DNA of 64,000 nucleotides. Source: Caulobacterales bacterium (GTDB lineage Bacteria > Pseudomonadota > Alphaproteobacteria > Caulobacterales > Caulobacteraceae). Each line of letters opens with the position of its first letter. Within the stretch, counting starts at the first letter, position 1. Position numbers and translations under genes: made by a program. Of the stretch, positions 30,691-39,396 are shown one piece after another. Under the pieces are notes generated by a model that made no database searches, was not told where the DNA came from, and saw nothing but the letters and a program-made list of their open reading frames with translations. The stretch covers positions 186,001 to 250,000 of the forward strand of contig JAFLCS010000004.1 in NCBI GenBank assembly GCA_017302105.1, given 5' to 3'.

Positions 30691-31070
30691 CCCCGCCGGC
30701 CCGGGCCTGGCGTCGCAGGCTGGGTCGCCAGGCCCGCCGACGCGGGCACACCGCAGAATGGCTGGCAGCGGCCTGGCTGCTTCTCAAGGGCTATCAGATC
30801 CTGGGTTTCCGGCTGAAGGCGGCCGGAGGCGAAATCGATATTCTGGCGCGCAAGGGGTCCGTGCTGGCCCTGGTCGAGGTCAAGCAGCGGTCGTCGCATG
30901 ACGCGGCACTTGAGGCGCTGGGGCCCGATCAGCGCCGGCGACTGCTCAGTGCCGGGCAATTTCTGGTTCGGGGCCGGCGCAGCCTGCAGGGCCTGGATCT
31001 GCGCCTCGACGTCATGTCCGTCGTGCCGCTGCAGTGGCCACGCCACTATCGGAATCTCGACGCCGGGTGA
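30687..31070 (+). CDS. yraN: YraN (UPF0102) endonuclease-like protein
   Basis: A 127-residue protein of the UPF0102 family, a restriction-endonuclease-like fold often encoded beside rsmI, as here. The fold's active-site pattern is visible: AEWLAAAWLLLKGYQILGFRLKAAGGEIDILARKG with the conserved E and D, then ALVEVKQRSS (ExK). The start overlaps the rsmI stop by four bases. The N-terminal 20 residues are unusually arginine-rich. Biological role unproven; a link to Holliday junctions or recombination is family speculation. Confidence 0.88.
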   Translation: MTPPARAWRRRLGRQARRRGHTAEWLAAAWLLLKGYQILGFRLKAAGGEIDILARKGSVLALVEVKQRSSHDAALEALGPDQRRRLLSAGQFLVRGRRSLQGLDLRLDVMSVVPLQWPRHYRNLDAG

Positions 31071-31127
31071 GCCCCTCTTCGATGCGCCGCGGTTGCGCGC
31101 CGCGCCGTCTCGGCCCAGATAGCCATC

Positions 31128-32069
31128 ATGCTCAATGTCGCTGTCCAGATGGACCCCGTGCACACCGTCAACATAGAGGCGGACACCACTTTCATGCTGG
31201 CCCTCGAGGCCCAGTCTCGCGGACACAGGCTGTGGTTCCACGGCCCGCAGAATCTGGCGCTGGAAGACGGCGAGCTGTTCGTTCGGGCCCGGCCCCTGAC
31301 CTTTCGGGCGGCCAAGGGCGATCACTACACTCTGGGTGAGGCCCAGACCCTGAAGATGGTGGATCACTTCGGTGTCGTCCTGATGCGGCAGGATCCTCCG
31401 TTCGATATGGCCTATGTCACCGCCACCTATCTTTTGGAGACGGTCCATCCGCGGGTGCTGGTGGTCAATGACCCTGCCGAGGTCAGGAATGCGCCGGAGA
31501 AGTTGTTCGCTACCCACTTCAAGGGGCTGCAGCCGCCGACCATCATCTCTGGCGATGCCGAGGTTCTGGCCGACTTCCATCGTCGTCATGGCGATGTGGT
31601 GCTCAAACCCCTGCATGGGGCCGCCGGGGCCGGGGTCATGCGTCTGACAGCCGACGACCGCAACCTGGCTTCGATGGTCGAGACCTTTGCGGCGATCAAT
31701 CGCGACCCGCTGGTCATGCAGGCCTTCATTCCAGCCGTGTCCGAAGGCGACAAACGCATCATCCTGGTCGATGGCGAGGTGGCCGGTGCCATCAATCGCG
31801 TGCCGCCCAAGGGCCACATCCGATCGAACCTGGCCGTCGGGGGCCGGGCGGAGCCCGTCGAGTTGTCCGACCGGGATCGCGAAATCTGCACAATCCTGGG
31901 CCCCGAACTGCGTCGCCGCGGTCTGCTGTTCGTCGGCATCGATGTGATCGGCGGCTATCTCACCGAGATCAATGTGACCTCGCCCACGGGTGCACAGCAG
32001 CTCAAACGCTTCGGTGGAACCGATGCCGCCGCCATGCTCTGGGACGTGATTGAGGCGAAGCGCGCCTAG
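31128..32069 (+). CDS. gshB: Glutathione synthetase
   Basis: A 313-residue ATP-grasp ligase joining gamma-glutamylcysteine and glycine. Landmarks are [19 protein letters not shown] at the N-terminus, [36 protein letters not shown] (ATP-grasp), [13 protein letters not shown] and [19 protein letters not shown] with metal ligands. All match bacterial GshB; gshA is not in the window. The ATG at 31128 lies 57 bases after yraN. The TAG stop is shared in CTAG with the convergent DUF3617 gene. Confidence 0.95.
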   Translation: MLNVAVQMDPVHTVNIEADTTFMLALEAQSRGHRLWFHGPQNLALEDGELFVRARPLTFRAAKGDHYTLGEAQTLKMVDHFGVVLMRQDPPFDMAYVTATYLLETVHPRVLVVNDPAEVRNAPEKLFATHFKGLQPPTIISGDAEVLADFHRRHGDVVLKPLHGAAGAGVMRLTADDRNLASMVETFAAINRDPLVMQAFIPAVSEGDKRIILVDGEVAGAINRVPPKGHIRSNLAVGGRAEPVELSDRDREICTILGPELRRRGLLFVGIDVIGGYLTEINVTSPTGAQQLKRFGGTDAAAMLWDVIEAKRA

Positions 32070-32506
32070 GCCGGGCAGGTGGCCGACAGGCGCCGGGCGC
32101 GAATCGTGCCGGTCGGGCGCACCGTAATCCCCAGTAGCCGCGTGTCGAGCTCGGCCTGCATCTGGAACTCGGTCGGCGAATAGGTACCGGCGGCGACCAC
32201 GCCGACGGTCCGGCCGCGTCGATCCCGGCAAGTCCCCTCAAAGCGCATCCGACCGTTGTTCACGACGCGCGTGGGATAGTCGCAGGTGTAATGCCGGTTG
32301 GACGGTCCATTGAAGAACCGATTGATCTCGTTCTGGCGGACGCAGCGATTCTCGGTGTCGCTGGAGGACACACCAAACCGGATCTGGCTGGTGTACTCCC
32401 AATAGCCCGGCAGGATGGTCTGGGTGCTCTGGGCATGAGGCACGGTGGCCGACAGGCCCAGCAGGGGGGCGGCGATGGCCGCAGCGATGAGAATACGACG
32501 AGACAT
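32066..32506 (-). CDS. Secreted DUF3617-like protein
   Basis: A 146-residue protein with a 26-residue signal peptide ([26 protein letters not shown]). The mature part starts [15 protein letters not shown], the GxWE(V/Y) opening of DUF3617 proteins, and has paired cysteines ([36 protein letters not shown]) likely making two disulfides in the periplasm. Divergent from rpmB across about 200 bases. Function unknown. Confidence 0.78.
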   Translation of the reverse strand: MSRRILIAAAIAAPLLGLSATVPHAQSTQTILPGYWEYTSQIRFGVSSSDTENRCVRQNEINRFFNGPSNRHYTCDYPTRVVNNGRMRFEGTCRDRRGRTVGVVAAGTYSPTEFQMQAELDTRLLGITVRPTGTIRARRLSATCPA

Positions 32507-32592
32507 GGCTGACTATGCTAGAGGCGACGACTGCTGACTATATAGGGCCTGCTGAATGCGGCCTGAATGGGTCGGAACCTGACTCCACCGCC

Positions 32593-32621
32593 TTGACGCA
32601 CAAGGGTCATCCCGTCTATAT
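32593..32621 (+). promoter_or_regulatory. Strong sigma-70-type promoter of rpmB
   Basis: TTGACG (32593-32598), a 17-base spacer, then CTATAT (32616-32621). The predicted transcription start near 32628 gives a leader of about 85 bases before the rpmB ATG. One of the best promoter matches in the window, as expected for a ribosomal protein gene. Confidence 0.7.
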
Positions 32622-32712
32622 GCCCGCCTCTCGCGCGGGTCGGTTTCCCGCGCGTTCCCATTTCCGCGTTCCGGTTTCGGCCGGGGTGCCAACTCTGACA
32701 AGGATTTCCGAG

Positions 32713-33009
32713 ATGTCGCGCCGCTGCGAACTGACCGGCATCGGTCCCATGACGGGCCACAGCGTGAGCCACTCGAACGTCAAGACCAAGCGCCGCTTCC
32801 TGCCGTCGCTGAAGTCGGTGGCGCTGCATTCGGAGGCCCTGGGCCGCTCGGAGCGCCTGCGTATTTCGAACGCTGCGCTGCGCACCCTGGATTTCAAGGG
32901 TGGTCTGGATGCCTTCATCGTCAAGGCGTCTGACGACAAGCTGTCGCCCAAGGCACAGAAGCTGAAGCGCCAGATCAAGGCCAAGCAGGCGGAAAACGCC
33001 GCCGCCTGA
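32713..33009 (+). CDS. rpmB: 50S ribosomal protein L28
   Basis: A 98-residue L28. [22 protein letters not shown], with the basic stretch [13 protein letters not shown] and the long C-terminal alphaproteobacterial extension ([18 protein letters not shown]), is the standard layout. The ATG at 32713 follows AAGGATTTCCGAG; a longer open frame upstream contains the promoter and is not used. A transcription unit of its own, ended by a strong terminator. Confidence 0.97.
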   Translation: MSRRCELTGIGPMTGHSVSHSNVKTKRRFLPSLKSVALHSEALGRSERLRISNAALRTLDFKGGLDAFIVKASDDKLSPKAQKLKRQIKAKQAENAAA

Positions 33010-33035
33010 TCCCGCTTCGGAGCGAGAAGGTTTAG

Positions 33036-33067
33036 AAGGCCGGCGGCAACGCCGGCCTTTATTTTTG
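33036..33067 (+). terminator. Rho-independent terminator after rpmB
   Basis: Ten-base perfect stem AAGGCCGGCG / CGCCGGCCTT with loop GCAA, followed by TATTTTTG. It begins 27 bases past the rpmB stop. Confidence 0.92.
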
Positions 33068-33107
33068 TTCATTTGCGAGCGGACCGGTTGCACCCCAGGC
33101 TAGGGGC

Positions 33108-34229
33108 ATGAACCGCAGAACCCTTCTCGGCGCCGGTGCCGGTCTTGTCGGCGGGGCGTGGGCCGGACGCACGACGGCCGGCGAGCCCTCGGCTCCCACC
33201 GCCAGCCGCTCGCTTCAGGTCCGGCTGGATCGGCTCAGATCTGAAGTCGGCATCCCGGCCCTGGGCGGTGCCATTGTCACCGCCGAGGGGCTGGCCTGGA
33301 TCGGTGCCACAGGCGCGCGTCGCGCGGGACACGAAGTCGCCGTCACGATCGACGACCGCTGGCACCTGGGTTCCAATACCAAGGCCATGACCGCCGCCCT
33401 CTATGCACGACTGGTCGAGCAGGGCCGCACCCGCTGGGGCGCACGGCTGGCCGACCTGTTCCCGGATCTGCCCGTCGATTCGGCCTGGAACGAGATCCAC
33501 ATCGAACACCTGTTCGGGCATCGCGCCGGTATTCTGGACGCCCGGTTCATGCCGGCCTGGATGATCCGGGCCTGGACTGGAGACGACCTGGCTGCGCTCA
33601 GGACAGGATTGGCCCAAACGGTCCTGAGCTCGCCGCCGCCGGGACCCGTCGGCACCTTTTCCTATTCCAATGCCGGCTTCATCATCGCCGGGGCCGCCCT
33701 CGAGCGGATCACCGGCGAATCCTGGGAAGCCTCGATGCGCCGCGAGGTATTCGAGCCTCTGGGCATGGACTCAGCCGGCTTCGGAGGACCGCTCGGAGAC
33801 AATGCGTGGGGCCACCAGGGTTCCGCGATGCGACCCATGGACCCATCCGCCGTCGGGTCGGACAATCCGCCCGCGCTCGGGCCGGCGGGCACGGTTCACG
33901 CCACCATGGCAGACTACGCCCGCTTCCTGCGGGTCTTTCTGACCCAGGGCAGCGGCTGGCTGTCGGCCGATAGCCTGAGGCATCTGACCCAGCCGCTCAC
34001 CGGCGAGGGGCAGGCCTATGCCCTGGGCTGGGGTGTCGTATCGGGCCCCGGCTGGACAGGCGGCGGTCCCGCCCTGGCGCATGACGGCTCCAACACCCTG
34101 TGGCTGGCGCGGGGCGTCGTCGCCCCGTCGCGCAGCGTGGGCCTGATCTGTGTCGCAAACGCCTCAGACCCCGCTCAGCCTGCAATCGACGGATTGACGC
34201 AGGCCCTGATCGAACGGTTCCCTGTCTGA
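33108..34229 (+). CDS. Beta-lactamase-fold serine hydrolase (class C / esterase-like)
   Basis: A 373-residue exported hydrolase with the SxxK motif at Ser89-Asn-Thr-Lys92, the YxN motif in SYSNAGFI near 185, and a late ALAHDGSN segment in the place of the KTG box (HxG variant, as in esterases, D-peptidases and class C relatives). The N-terminus NRRTLLGAGAGLVGG resembles a Tat signal. Because the third motif is HDG rather than KTG, a peptidase or esterase role is more likely than antibiotic resistance. ATG at 33108, 41 bases past the rpmB terminator. The extensin-like gene follows after 43 bases. Confidence 0.85.
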   Translation: MNRRTLLGAGAGLVGGAWAGRTTAGEPSAPTASRSLQVRLDRLRSEVGIPALGGAIVTAEGLAWIGATGARRAGHEVAVTIDDRWHLGSNTKAMTAALYARLVEQGRTRWGARLADLFPDLPVDSAWNEIHIEHLFGHRAGILDARFMPAWMIRAWTGDDLAALRTGLAQTVLSSPPPGPVGTFSYSNAGFIIAGAALERITGESWEASMRREVFEPLGMDSAGFGGPLGDNAWGHQGSAMRPMDPSAVGSDNPPALGPAGTVHATMADYARFLRVFLTQGSGWLSADSLRHLTQPLTGEGQAYALGWGVVSGPGWTGGGPALAHDGSNTLWLARGVVAPSRSVGLICVANASDPAQPAIDGLTQALIERFPV

Positions 34230-34272
34230 GTAGTCGGGACCCCGAAGGGGGGTCAGGGCGTTTAGGATCACG

Positions 34273-35136
34273 ATGAAGGACGCCCCCCAACAATCGGGCA
34301 AGCGGCACATCCTGGCCGATCTCTGGGTCCAGCTCTGGCAGGCTGCGATCGTCGGGGCCTTCGCTCTGGCGGTGCTGAACGGCTGGGCACCACCTGAGCA
34401 TCTGCCCTGGACCCGCCTGGACCTGGATCGTCCGGTCGGCGTCACGACAGCCGCCAAGATCGCCGATCTGGAACTGCCCTACCGGACCACCGACCGGTCC
34501 CGCATCGACGCCGAAACGGATCGCTGTATGCAGGCGCTGAGAGACGCGGGTGTCGAGGTCGAGCGCGCGGCCGACATCGATGATGGCGGCTTCTGCGTCA
34601 TCCAGGGTGCCGTACGCCTGACCGGCGGGGCCCTGACTCCCTTGCGACCCGAAGGTCTGGTCATGCGGTGTCCGCTGGCGATCCGCTACGTCATCTGGGA
34701 ACGCCAGACCCTGCGTCCAGCCGCTGAGGAGATCCTGGGATCACCCGTGGCCGGCGTCGAGGCCGGAAGCTATGCGTGCCGACGCGTCAACGGCTCAACC
34801 AATCCGTCGGAGCGGCCGAGTGAACACGCCAGCGGCAATGCCCTGGATATCCCGGCCATCGTTCTGCAAGACGGCCGCCGCATCACCGTGGCCGACGACT
34901 GGGGTCCGATCCGCTCGGACTCGCGGGCCGCGCGGCTGGAACGCGAAGCCAGTGGACAACTGCCGCCCCTTTTTGGGCCGCCTGTGGCCGACGCCACCGC
35001 GCCCGAGGGCCGGTTTCTGCGTCGGATCCGATCCGAAGCCTGCAGCGTCTTCGGCACGGTGCTCGGTCCTGAGTACAACTCAGCGCACCGCGACCACCTG
35101 CACCTGGACGGGTCGCATACGCCGCTCTGTAGCTAG
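34273..35136 (+). CDS. Extensin-like family protein (M15-like fold), membrane anchored
   Basis: A 287-residue protein with one N-terminal membrane helix (about 18-38, WQAAIVGAFALAVLNGW) and a periplasmic extensin-like C-terminal domain. The zinc/peptidase-like motifs are PSEHASGNALDIP near 176 and SAHRDHLHLD near 273, which match the HxxxxxxxD ... HxH pattern of M15 (VanX/LAS) peptidases. Cysteines at CRRVNGS, EACSVFG and PLCS probably pair. A role in trimming or binding cell-wall peptides is inferred. It ends two bases from the convergent K+ channel gene's stop. Confidence 0.85.
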   Translation: MKDAPQQSGKRHILADLWVQLWQAAIVGAFALAVLNGWAPPEHLPWTRLDLDRPVGVTTAAKIADLELPYRTTDRSRIDAETDRCMQALRDAGVEVERAADIDDGGFCVIQGAVRLTGGALTPLRPEGLVMRCPLAIRYVIWERQTLRPAAEEILGSPVAGVEAGSYACRRVNGSTNPSERPSEHASGNALDIPAIVLQDGRRITVADDWGPIRSDSRAARLEREASGQLPPLFGPPVADATAPEGRFLRRIRSEACSVFGTVLGPEYNSAHRDHLHLDGSHTPLCS

Positions 35137-35137
35137 A

Positions 35138-35929
35138 TCATTCGTCGCAATGGTCCTGACGGAGCGCACGCCGACGGGCCAGCGCATCAGAGAAGGCCGC
35201 CGACAATATCCCCGTGGGGGCCGCGATCAGGCCGATACCGCACAGGGCCGTCACCCCTGCCACCAGGCGCCCACCCAGGGTCACCGGAAAGACATCGCCA
35301 TATCCGATCGTGGTCAGGGTCACGATCGACCACCACATGGCGCGCGGGATGGAACCAAAGGCCTCCGGGTTGATCGGCCCCTCGATCAGATACATCGCCG
35401 TCGATGACAGCACGAGCAGAACCACGGCGACCGCCAGGGACAACAGCAGCTCAAAGCGCCGCTCGGCAATGGCGTCGCCCATCAGCGAGATCGCCGATGA
35501 CATCCGGCCGAGCTTTGCGATCCGCAGAATCCGCGCCAGTCGGAAAAGCCTGAGGATATAGACGGGGCCCGCCCCCACGAAGACCAGGGCCGGAATCAGC
35601 GCCACGATGTCGATGATCGCCGTCGGCGTCAGCATCCACCTCAACCGCCCGGTGAGCGGGTGCGCGTAGCGGGGATCTTCCGGCGCGATCCAGATCCTCA
35701 GCAGATATTCGGCCAGGAACAGGGCCGTGAACACCACTTCCGACACCGCAAAGGCCCGGGCGAACCGTACCGCCAGAGAGGCTTCGGTCTCCAGAATGGC
35801 CGATGCGACCGAAATGATGATGGCGACGGTCAACACCTTGTTGGCGAGCGACAGACCATCGGGCCGCGCGGACGGATCCAGGTGCTGGAAGACCCACCGT
35901 CTGAGGCTGATTTTTGCCGGTGCCATCAT
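35138..35929 (-). CDS. Voltage-gated-type potassium channel, six-helix
   Basis: A 263-residue channel. Helices S1-S4 cover about 25-140, with an arginine-rich S4 (YILRLFRLARILRIAKLGR), then S5, a pore loop with the K+ selectivity filter TLTTIGYGD near 206, and S6 (VAGVTALCGIGLIAAPTGILSAAF). No C-terminal cyclic-nucleotide or RCK domain, so it is a bare Kv-like pore. Adjacent ATGs at 35929 and 35926; GGGAAC precedes the first. Divergent from the MFS gene. Confidence 0.9.
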   Translation of the reverse strand: MMAPAKISLRRWVFQHLDPSARPDGLSLANKVLTVAIIISVASAILETEASLAVRFARAFAVSEVVFTALFLAEYLLRIWIAPEDPRYAHPLTGRLRWMLTPTAIIDIVALIPALVFVGAGPVYILRLFRLARILRIAKLGRMSSAISLMGDAIAERRFELLLSLAVAVVLLVLSSTAMYLIEGPINPEAFGSIPRAMWWSIVTLTTIGYGDVFPVTLGGRLVAGVTALCGIGLIAAPTGILSAAFSDALARRRALRQDHCDE

Positions 35930-36025
35930 GTTCCCAGACCCCCGATTCGCGAGCCTAGACCGCGCCTCCAGCCCCGCGCAAACGGAAGGCTCGCCCTGAC
36001 GCCTGTGCCGGTCTATGGAGCCGCC

Positions 36026-37273
36026 ATGACCGAACCCGCCGCCGCCCCACGCTCGAATCTGTCCGCCCTGGTGGTCCTGTTCGCCGTCGTCTTCATCAAC
36101 CTGGTCGGATTCGGCCTGATCGTGCCGTTGCTGCCGTTCTTTGGAACCAGCCTGGGTGCGGAACCCTGGCAGGTCACCCTGCTGTTCGCGGCCTATTCGC
36201 TGGGGCAATTCTTCGCCGAACCCTTCTGGGGTCGGCTGTCGGACAGGATCGGGCGCAAGCCGGTCCTCCTGATCACCCTGATTGCCAATGCCGCCGGCTA
36301 TCTGATGCTGGCCTTCGTCCCCGACATCTGGACCGCCATCGCGGTGCGCCTGTTCACCGGCCTGGGCGCAGGCAACATCTCGACCGTCCAGGGCTATGTC
36401 GCCGACGTCACACCGCCGGAGCAGCGGGCCGGACGCATGGGTATGATTGGAGCCGCCTTCGGCCTTGGATTCATCGTCGGACCGGGCCTCGGTGGCCTGC
36501 TGGTTGATGAAGCGGCCGGACCACAAGGCTTCCTCGCACCGATCTATCTGGCCGCGATCATGGCTGCGGTCGCTGCGGTCGGCGTCGTCGTCTTCCTGAA
36601 AGAGAGCCGAGCCAAGGCCGATCCGGCCGCCCCGCGCGAGCCGTTCCTCTCCGGGCTAAGGGCGGCGCTGGAAAACCCCGTCGTCAGCCGGGTGCTCGTG
36701 GTGACCCTGATTTTCATGGCCGGCTTTGCCGGTATGGAATCGACCTTCGCCCTGTGGGCCGATCAGGCATGGGACTGGCACGCACGCGAAGTCGGTCTGA
36801 ACTTCATGGCCGTAGGTGTCGTCTCGGTCATCAGCCAGGCCTTCCTGACCGGCCGTCTGGCCCGGCGCTTCGGAGAGGCCAATGTCCTGGCCTTCGGCGC
36901 GGTCCTTTTCGGGCTCAGTCTGGTGGTCCAGGTGGTGGCGGCCCGCCTTTTCCCCGGTCACGACTGGCTGGTGCCGGTCATCACCGCCTTCACGGCCTTC
37001 GGGATGTCGCTGACCATGCCGAACGTCTCGGCCCTGATCTCCCGATCGGTCGATCCTGACCGCCAGGGCCAGATGCTGGGCCTGAACATGGCCTCGGGTT
37101 CGATCGCGCGGATTCTCGGGCCGATCGTCGCTGGTGTCATCTATTCGGCGATGGGGCCGAACTGGCCCTTCCTGGTGGGCGCGTTGTTCGCCATCCCCGC
37201 GGCCATCATGGCCCTGAATGCCGGCCGCGTCTTCCGGCGCGTTCAGGCCCCGCCTGTCCAGATTGAATCCTAG
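36026..37273 (+). CDS. MFS drug/solute exporter (TetA-like, 12 helices)
   Basis: A 415-residue major facilitator. The N-terminal half has motif A of drug/H+ antiporters, GRLSDRIGRKPVLL (about 67-80), and motif C (GFIVGPGLGGLL) at the end of helix 5, diagnostic of exporters. It resembles the tetracycline/bicyclomycin antiporter group, but chromosomal homologues are mostly of unknown substrate. ATG at 36026, GGAG six bases before; the longer frame upstream is antisense to the channel gene and not used. Confidence 0.88.
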   Translation: MTEPAAAPRSNLSALVVLFAVVFINLVGFGLIVPLLPFFGTSLGAEPWQVTLLFAAYSLGQFFAEPFWGRLSDRIGRKPVLLITLIANAAGYLMLAFVPDIWTAIAVRLFTGLGAGNISTVQGYVADVTPPEQRAGRMGMIGAAFGLGFIVGPGLGGLLVDEAAGPQGFLAPIYLAAIMAAVAAVGVVVFLKESRAKADPAAPREPFLSGLRAALENPVVSRVLVVTLIFMAGFAGMESTFALWADQAWDWHAREVGLNFMAVGVVSVISQAFLTGRLARRFGEANVLAFGAVLFGLSLVVQVVAARLFPGHDWLVPVITAFTAFGMSLTMPNVSALISRSVDPDRQGQMLGLNMASGSIARILGPIVAGVIYSAMGPNWPFLVGALFAIPAAIMALNAGRVFRRVQAPPVQIES

Positions 37274-37320
37274 ACTCGGCTTGCCTTTCGTCTCCCCTTC
37301 GCGTATCAGCGCCGGCTTCC

Positions 37321-37386
37321 GAGCCGCCGGGCCCTAGACATGCCTGGGCGGCTCTTGTCTCCAAGTAAGGACAGGCCATTGGCCTG
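37321..37386 (+). promoter_or_regulatory. Structured leader of rpmI-rplT (candidate L20 autoregulatory site)
   Basis: Two stem-loops precede rpmI. The first pairs GAGCCGCC (37321-37328) with GGCGGCTC (37347-37354) around an 18-base loop. The second is a tight CAGGCC-ATT-GGCCTG hairpin (37372-37386) ending just four bases before the GGGAA ribosome binding site. In other bacteria L20 represses rpmI-rplT by binding leader RNA. Whether these hairpins do that, or the first is a weak terminator of the MFS gene, cannot be told from sequence. Confidence 0.4.
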
Positions 37387-37395
37387 CATAGGGAA

Positions 37396-37599
37396 ATGTC
37401 TGGATATAAACTGAAGACCAAATCGGGCGCCAAGAAGCGCTTCAAACTGACCGCCTCGGGCAAGGTGAAGGCCGGCGTCGCCGGCAAGCGTCACCGCCTG
37501 ATCAGCCACAATTCCAAGTACATCCGCCAGAACCGCGGCACGGAAGTGATGGCTGACGCCGATACCAAGAAGATCAAGTCCTATATGCCGTACGCGTGA
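37396..37599 (+). CDS. rpmI: 50S ribosomal protein L35
   Basis: A 67-residue L35: [20 protein letters not shown] and [19 protein letters not shown] are the conserved blocks. ATG at 37396, preceded closely by a hairpin. It forms a two-gene operon with rplT (45 bases on). The usual upstream partner infC (IF-3) is absent here: an MFS gene lies in its place. Confidence 0.97.
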   Translation: MSGYKLKTKSGAKKRFKLTASGKVKAGVAGKRHRLISHNSKYIRQNRGTEVMADADTKKIKSYMPYA

Positions 37600-37643
37600 G
37601 CGCGGCATTCGGATCTGACATCAGTTTGAAGGAATAGAGAAAA

Positions 37644-37997
37644 ATGGCTCGCGTCACCCGGGGCGTTACGTCCCACGCCCGTCACAAGAAAGTTCTGGAG
37701 CAGGCCAAGGGCTTTTACGGCCGCCGCAAGAACACCATCCGCGCCGCCAAGGCCGCCGTTGACCGCGCCGGTCAGTACGCCTACCGCGACCGCCGCAACA
37801 AGAAGCGCAATTTCCGCGCCCTGTGGATCCAGCGCATCAATGCCGCCGCCCGTGAGCACGGCATGACCTATTCGCAGTTCATCAACGGCCTGAACAAGGC
37901 CGGCATCGAGATGGACCGCAAGGTTCTGGCCGCCGTCGCCGCCGACAGCGCCGCCTTCAAGGCCATCGCCGACAAGGCCGCCGCCGCGCTCAAGTAA
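37644..37997 (+). CDS. rplT: 50S ribosomal protein L20
   Basis: A 117-residue L20. The basic N-terminal tail [24 protein letters not shown] and the globular rRNA-binding part with [24 protein letters not shown] are complete. L20 is an early assembly protein for the large subunit and, in the bacteria studied, the translational repressor of its own operon. GAAGGAATAG upstream of the ATG. A terminator follows. Confidence 0.97.
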   Translation: MARVTRGVTSHARHKKVLEQAKGFYGRRKNTIRAAKAAVDRAGQYAYRDRRNKKRNFRALWIQRINAAAREHGMTYSQFINGLNKAGIEMDRKVLAAVAADSAAFKAIADKAAAALK

Positions 37998-38019
37998 GCG
38001 ACCGCGCCCTGCGACAACG

Positions 38020-38059
38020 AACCGCCCGTCCCGGCCTCCGGGGCGGGCGGTTTTCGTTT
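38020..38059 (+). terminator. Rho-independent terminator after rplT
   Basis: Stem AACCGCCCG (38020-38028) / CGGGCGGTT (38044-38052), extended inside by CCC/GGG pairing, followed by TTCGTTTTCGG. It lies 23 bases after the rplT stop and before the deacetylase gene. Confidence 0.85.
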
Positions 38060-38097
38060 TCGGTTCCGGTTAGGATTCCGATCAGAAAGAGGGCCTC

Positions 38098-39132
38098 ATG
38101 CGAAATCTGATCCTGATCGTGGCCGTCGCCGGTCTGTTGGCCGCACCCGCAGCGGCCCGGGACCGGCGTGTTGCGATCACCTTTGACGATCTGCCGTTCC
38201 AGGCGACGCCAGAGGCGCTGTGCGATCCACAGGCGATCACGACCCTGACTGATCGCTTCCTCAATATGCTGGCCCCGCTGAACAGCCGCGCCACCGCCTT
38301 CGTCAATGAGGGGCGGATGTGCGACGACATCCGCGCTGAGGCCCTGCCCGGCATTCTGAACGCCTGGCTCGACGACGGCTATGAGCTGGGCAACCACACC
38401 TTCAGCCACATCAACATCCACCGCGCGACGCCCGAATCTTATCTGGAGGATCTAGATCGGGGCGACGACATCACCCGTTCCGTGCTTCAGGCGCGCGGGC
38501 GTGATCTGGTCTGGTTCCGGCACCCTTATCTGTTTACGGGCGAAACCCCCGAAAAGCGGGCGGCACTCGACGCCGGCATCGCCGCCCGCGGTTACCGGGT
38601 CGCGCCGGTCACCATCGATAACGAAGACTGGCGCTTCGGCCAGGCCTACCGCCACGCCGAGGCGGACGGCGACCGGCCCCTGATGGAGCGGATCGGCGCG
38701 GCCTACGTCGCGCACATGGCAGCGGTGCTGGATGTGATGGAACCCTACTCGGCCGACCTGAACGGCGGCACCGAGCCGGCGCAGGTGCTGTTGTTGCACG
38801 CCAACAGCCTGAACCAGGATTGGTACCCGGCGATCCATACCCTGCTCTTGTCGCGTGGCTATGCTTTCGTGACGCTGGCCGAGGCGATGAAGGAGCCGGT
38901 CTATCAGCGCCCGGACACCTGGATCCGGGCCAATGGCGTCTCGTGGCTGCACCGATGGGCTCTGACCGACGGCGTGCCCTTCCAGCCCGAGCCAGACACG
39001 CCGCAATGGGTCGTCGACGTCGCTGAGGGCCGCCCCCGACCTCCTGAACAGGAATCTGCATCGGCGCACGGAACTCTACGGTCACGCTTGCGCTTTGTTG
39101 GGGAACCTCAATCAAAGGGAGAGCCGCCATGA
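38098..39132 (+). CDS. Secreted polysaccharide deacetylase (NodB domain)
   Basis: A 344-residue exported protein: signal peptide MRNLILIVAVAGLLAAPAAA, then a NodB-homology domain (about 22-270). Metal and catalytic motifs: ITFDDLP (Asp-Asp), LGNHTFSHINIH (HxxxH), WFRHPYL (the motif 3 arginine) and LLLHANS near the end. It probably removes acetyl groups from a cell-wall or exopolysaccharide sugar. The C-terminal 40 residues are loosely conserved. Its TGA overlaps the dodecin ATG by four bases. Confidence 0.87.
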   Translation: MRNLILIVAVAGLLAAPAAARDRRVAITFDDLPFQATPEALCDPQAITTLTDRFLNMLAPLNSRATAFVNEGRMCDDIRAEALPGILNAWLDDGYELGNHTFSHINIHRATPESYLEDLDRGDDITRSVLQARGRDLVWFRHPYLFTGETPEKRAALDAGIAARGYRVAPVTIDNEDWRFGQAYRHAEADGDRPLMERIGAAYVAHMAAVLDVMEPYSADLNGGTEPAQVLLLHANSLNQDWYPAIHTLLLSRGYAFVTLAEAMKEPVYQRPDTWIRANGVSWLHRWALTDGVPFQPEPDTPQWVVDVAEGRPRPPEQESASAHGTLRSRLRFVGEPQSKGEPP

Positions 39133-39332
39133 GCGTCGCCAAGGTCACTGAAGTCACCGCCTCGTCCACCGTCAGCTTCGAGGACGCCATCAAGCAGGGC
39201 ATCGCCCGCGCCGACAAAACCCTGAACAACGTCGCCGGGGCCTGGATTCAGGAGCAGAAGGTCGTGGTGTCGGGCGGGAACATCGTCGAATACCGCGTCA
39301 ACATGAAGATCACCTTCGTTCTGGAGGACTGA
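39129..39332 (+). CDS. Dodecin family flavin-binding protein
   Basis: A 67-residue dodecin. Twelve copies make a hollow sphere that stores flavin (riboflavin/FMN in most bacteria). The sequence VAKVTEVTASSTVSFEDAIKQGIARADKTLNNVAGAWI has the typical helix and the aromatic that stacks on flavin (Trp in GAWIQEQ), followed by YRVNMKITFVLE. Its ATG overlaps the deacetylase stop, but AAAGGGAGAG gives it its own strong ribosome binding site. Followed 64 bases later by pheS. Confidence 0.92.
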   Translation: MSVAKVTEVTASSTVSFEDAIKQGIARADKTLNNVAGAWIQEQKVVVSGGNIVEYRVNMKITFVLED

Positions 39333-39396
39333 TCCCCGCGCAAACCGCGCCTGGGTGGGTGACGAAAGGCCGCTGGCCCGCTAGAGGGTCCGGGCC

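Noticed and set aside
33108-34229. Antibiotic-resistance beta-lactamase
   Set aside because: SxxK and YxN are present, but the third motif is HDG rather than KTG, which fits esterase/peptidase relatives better.
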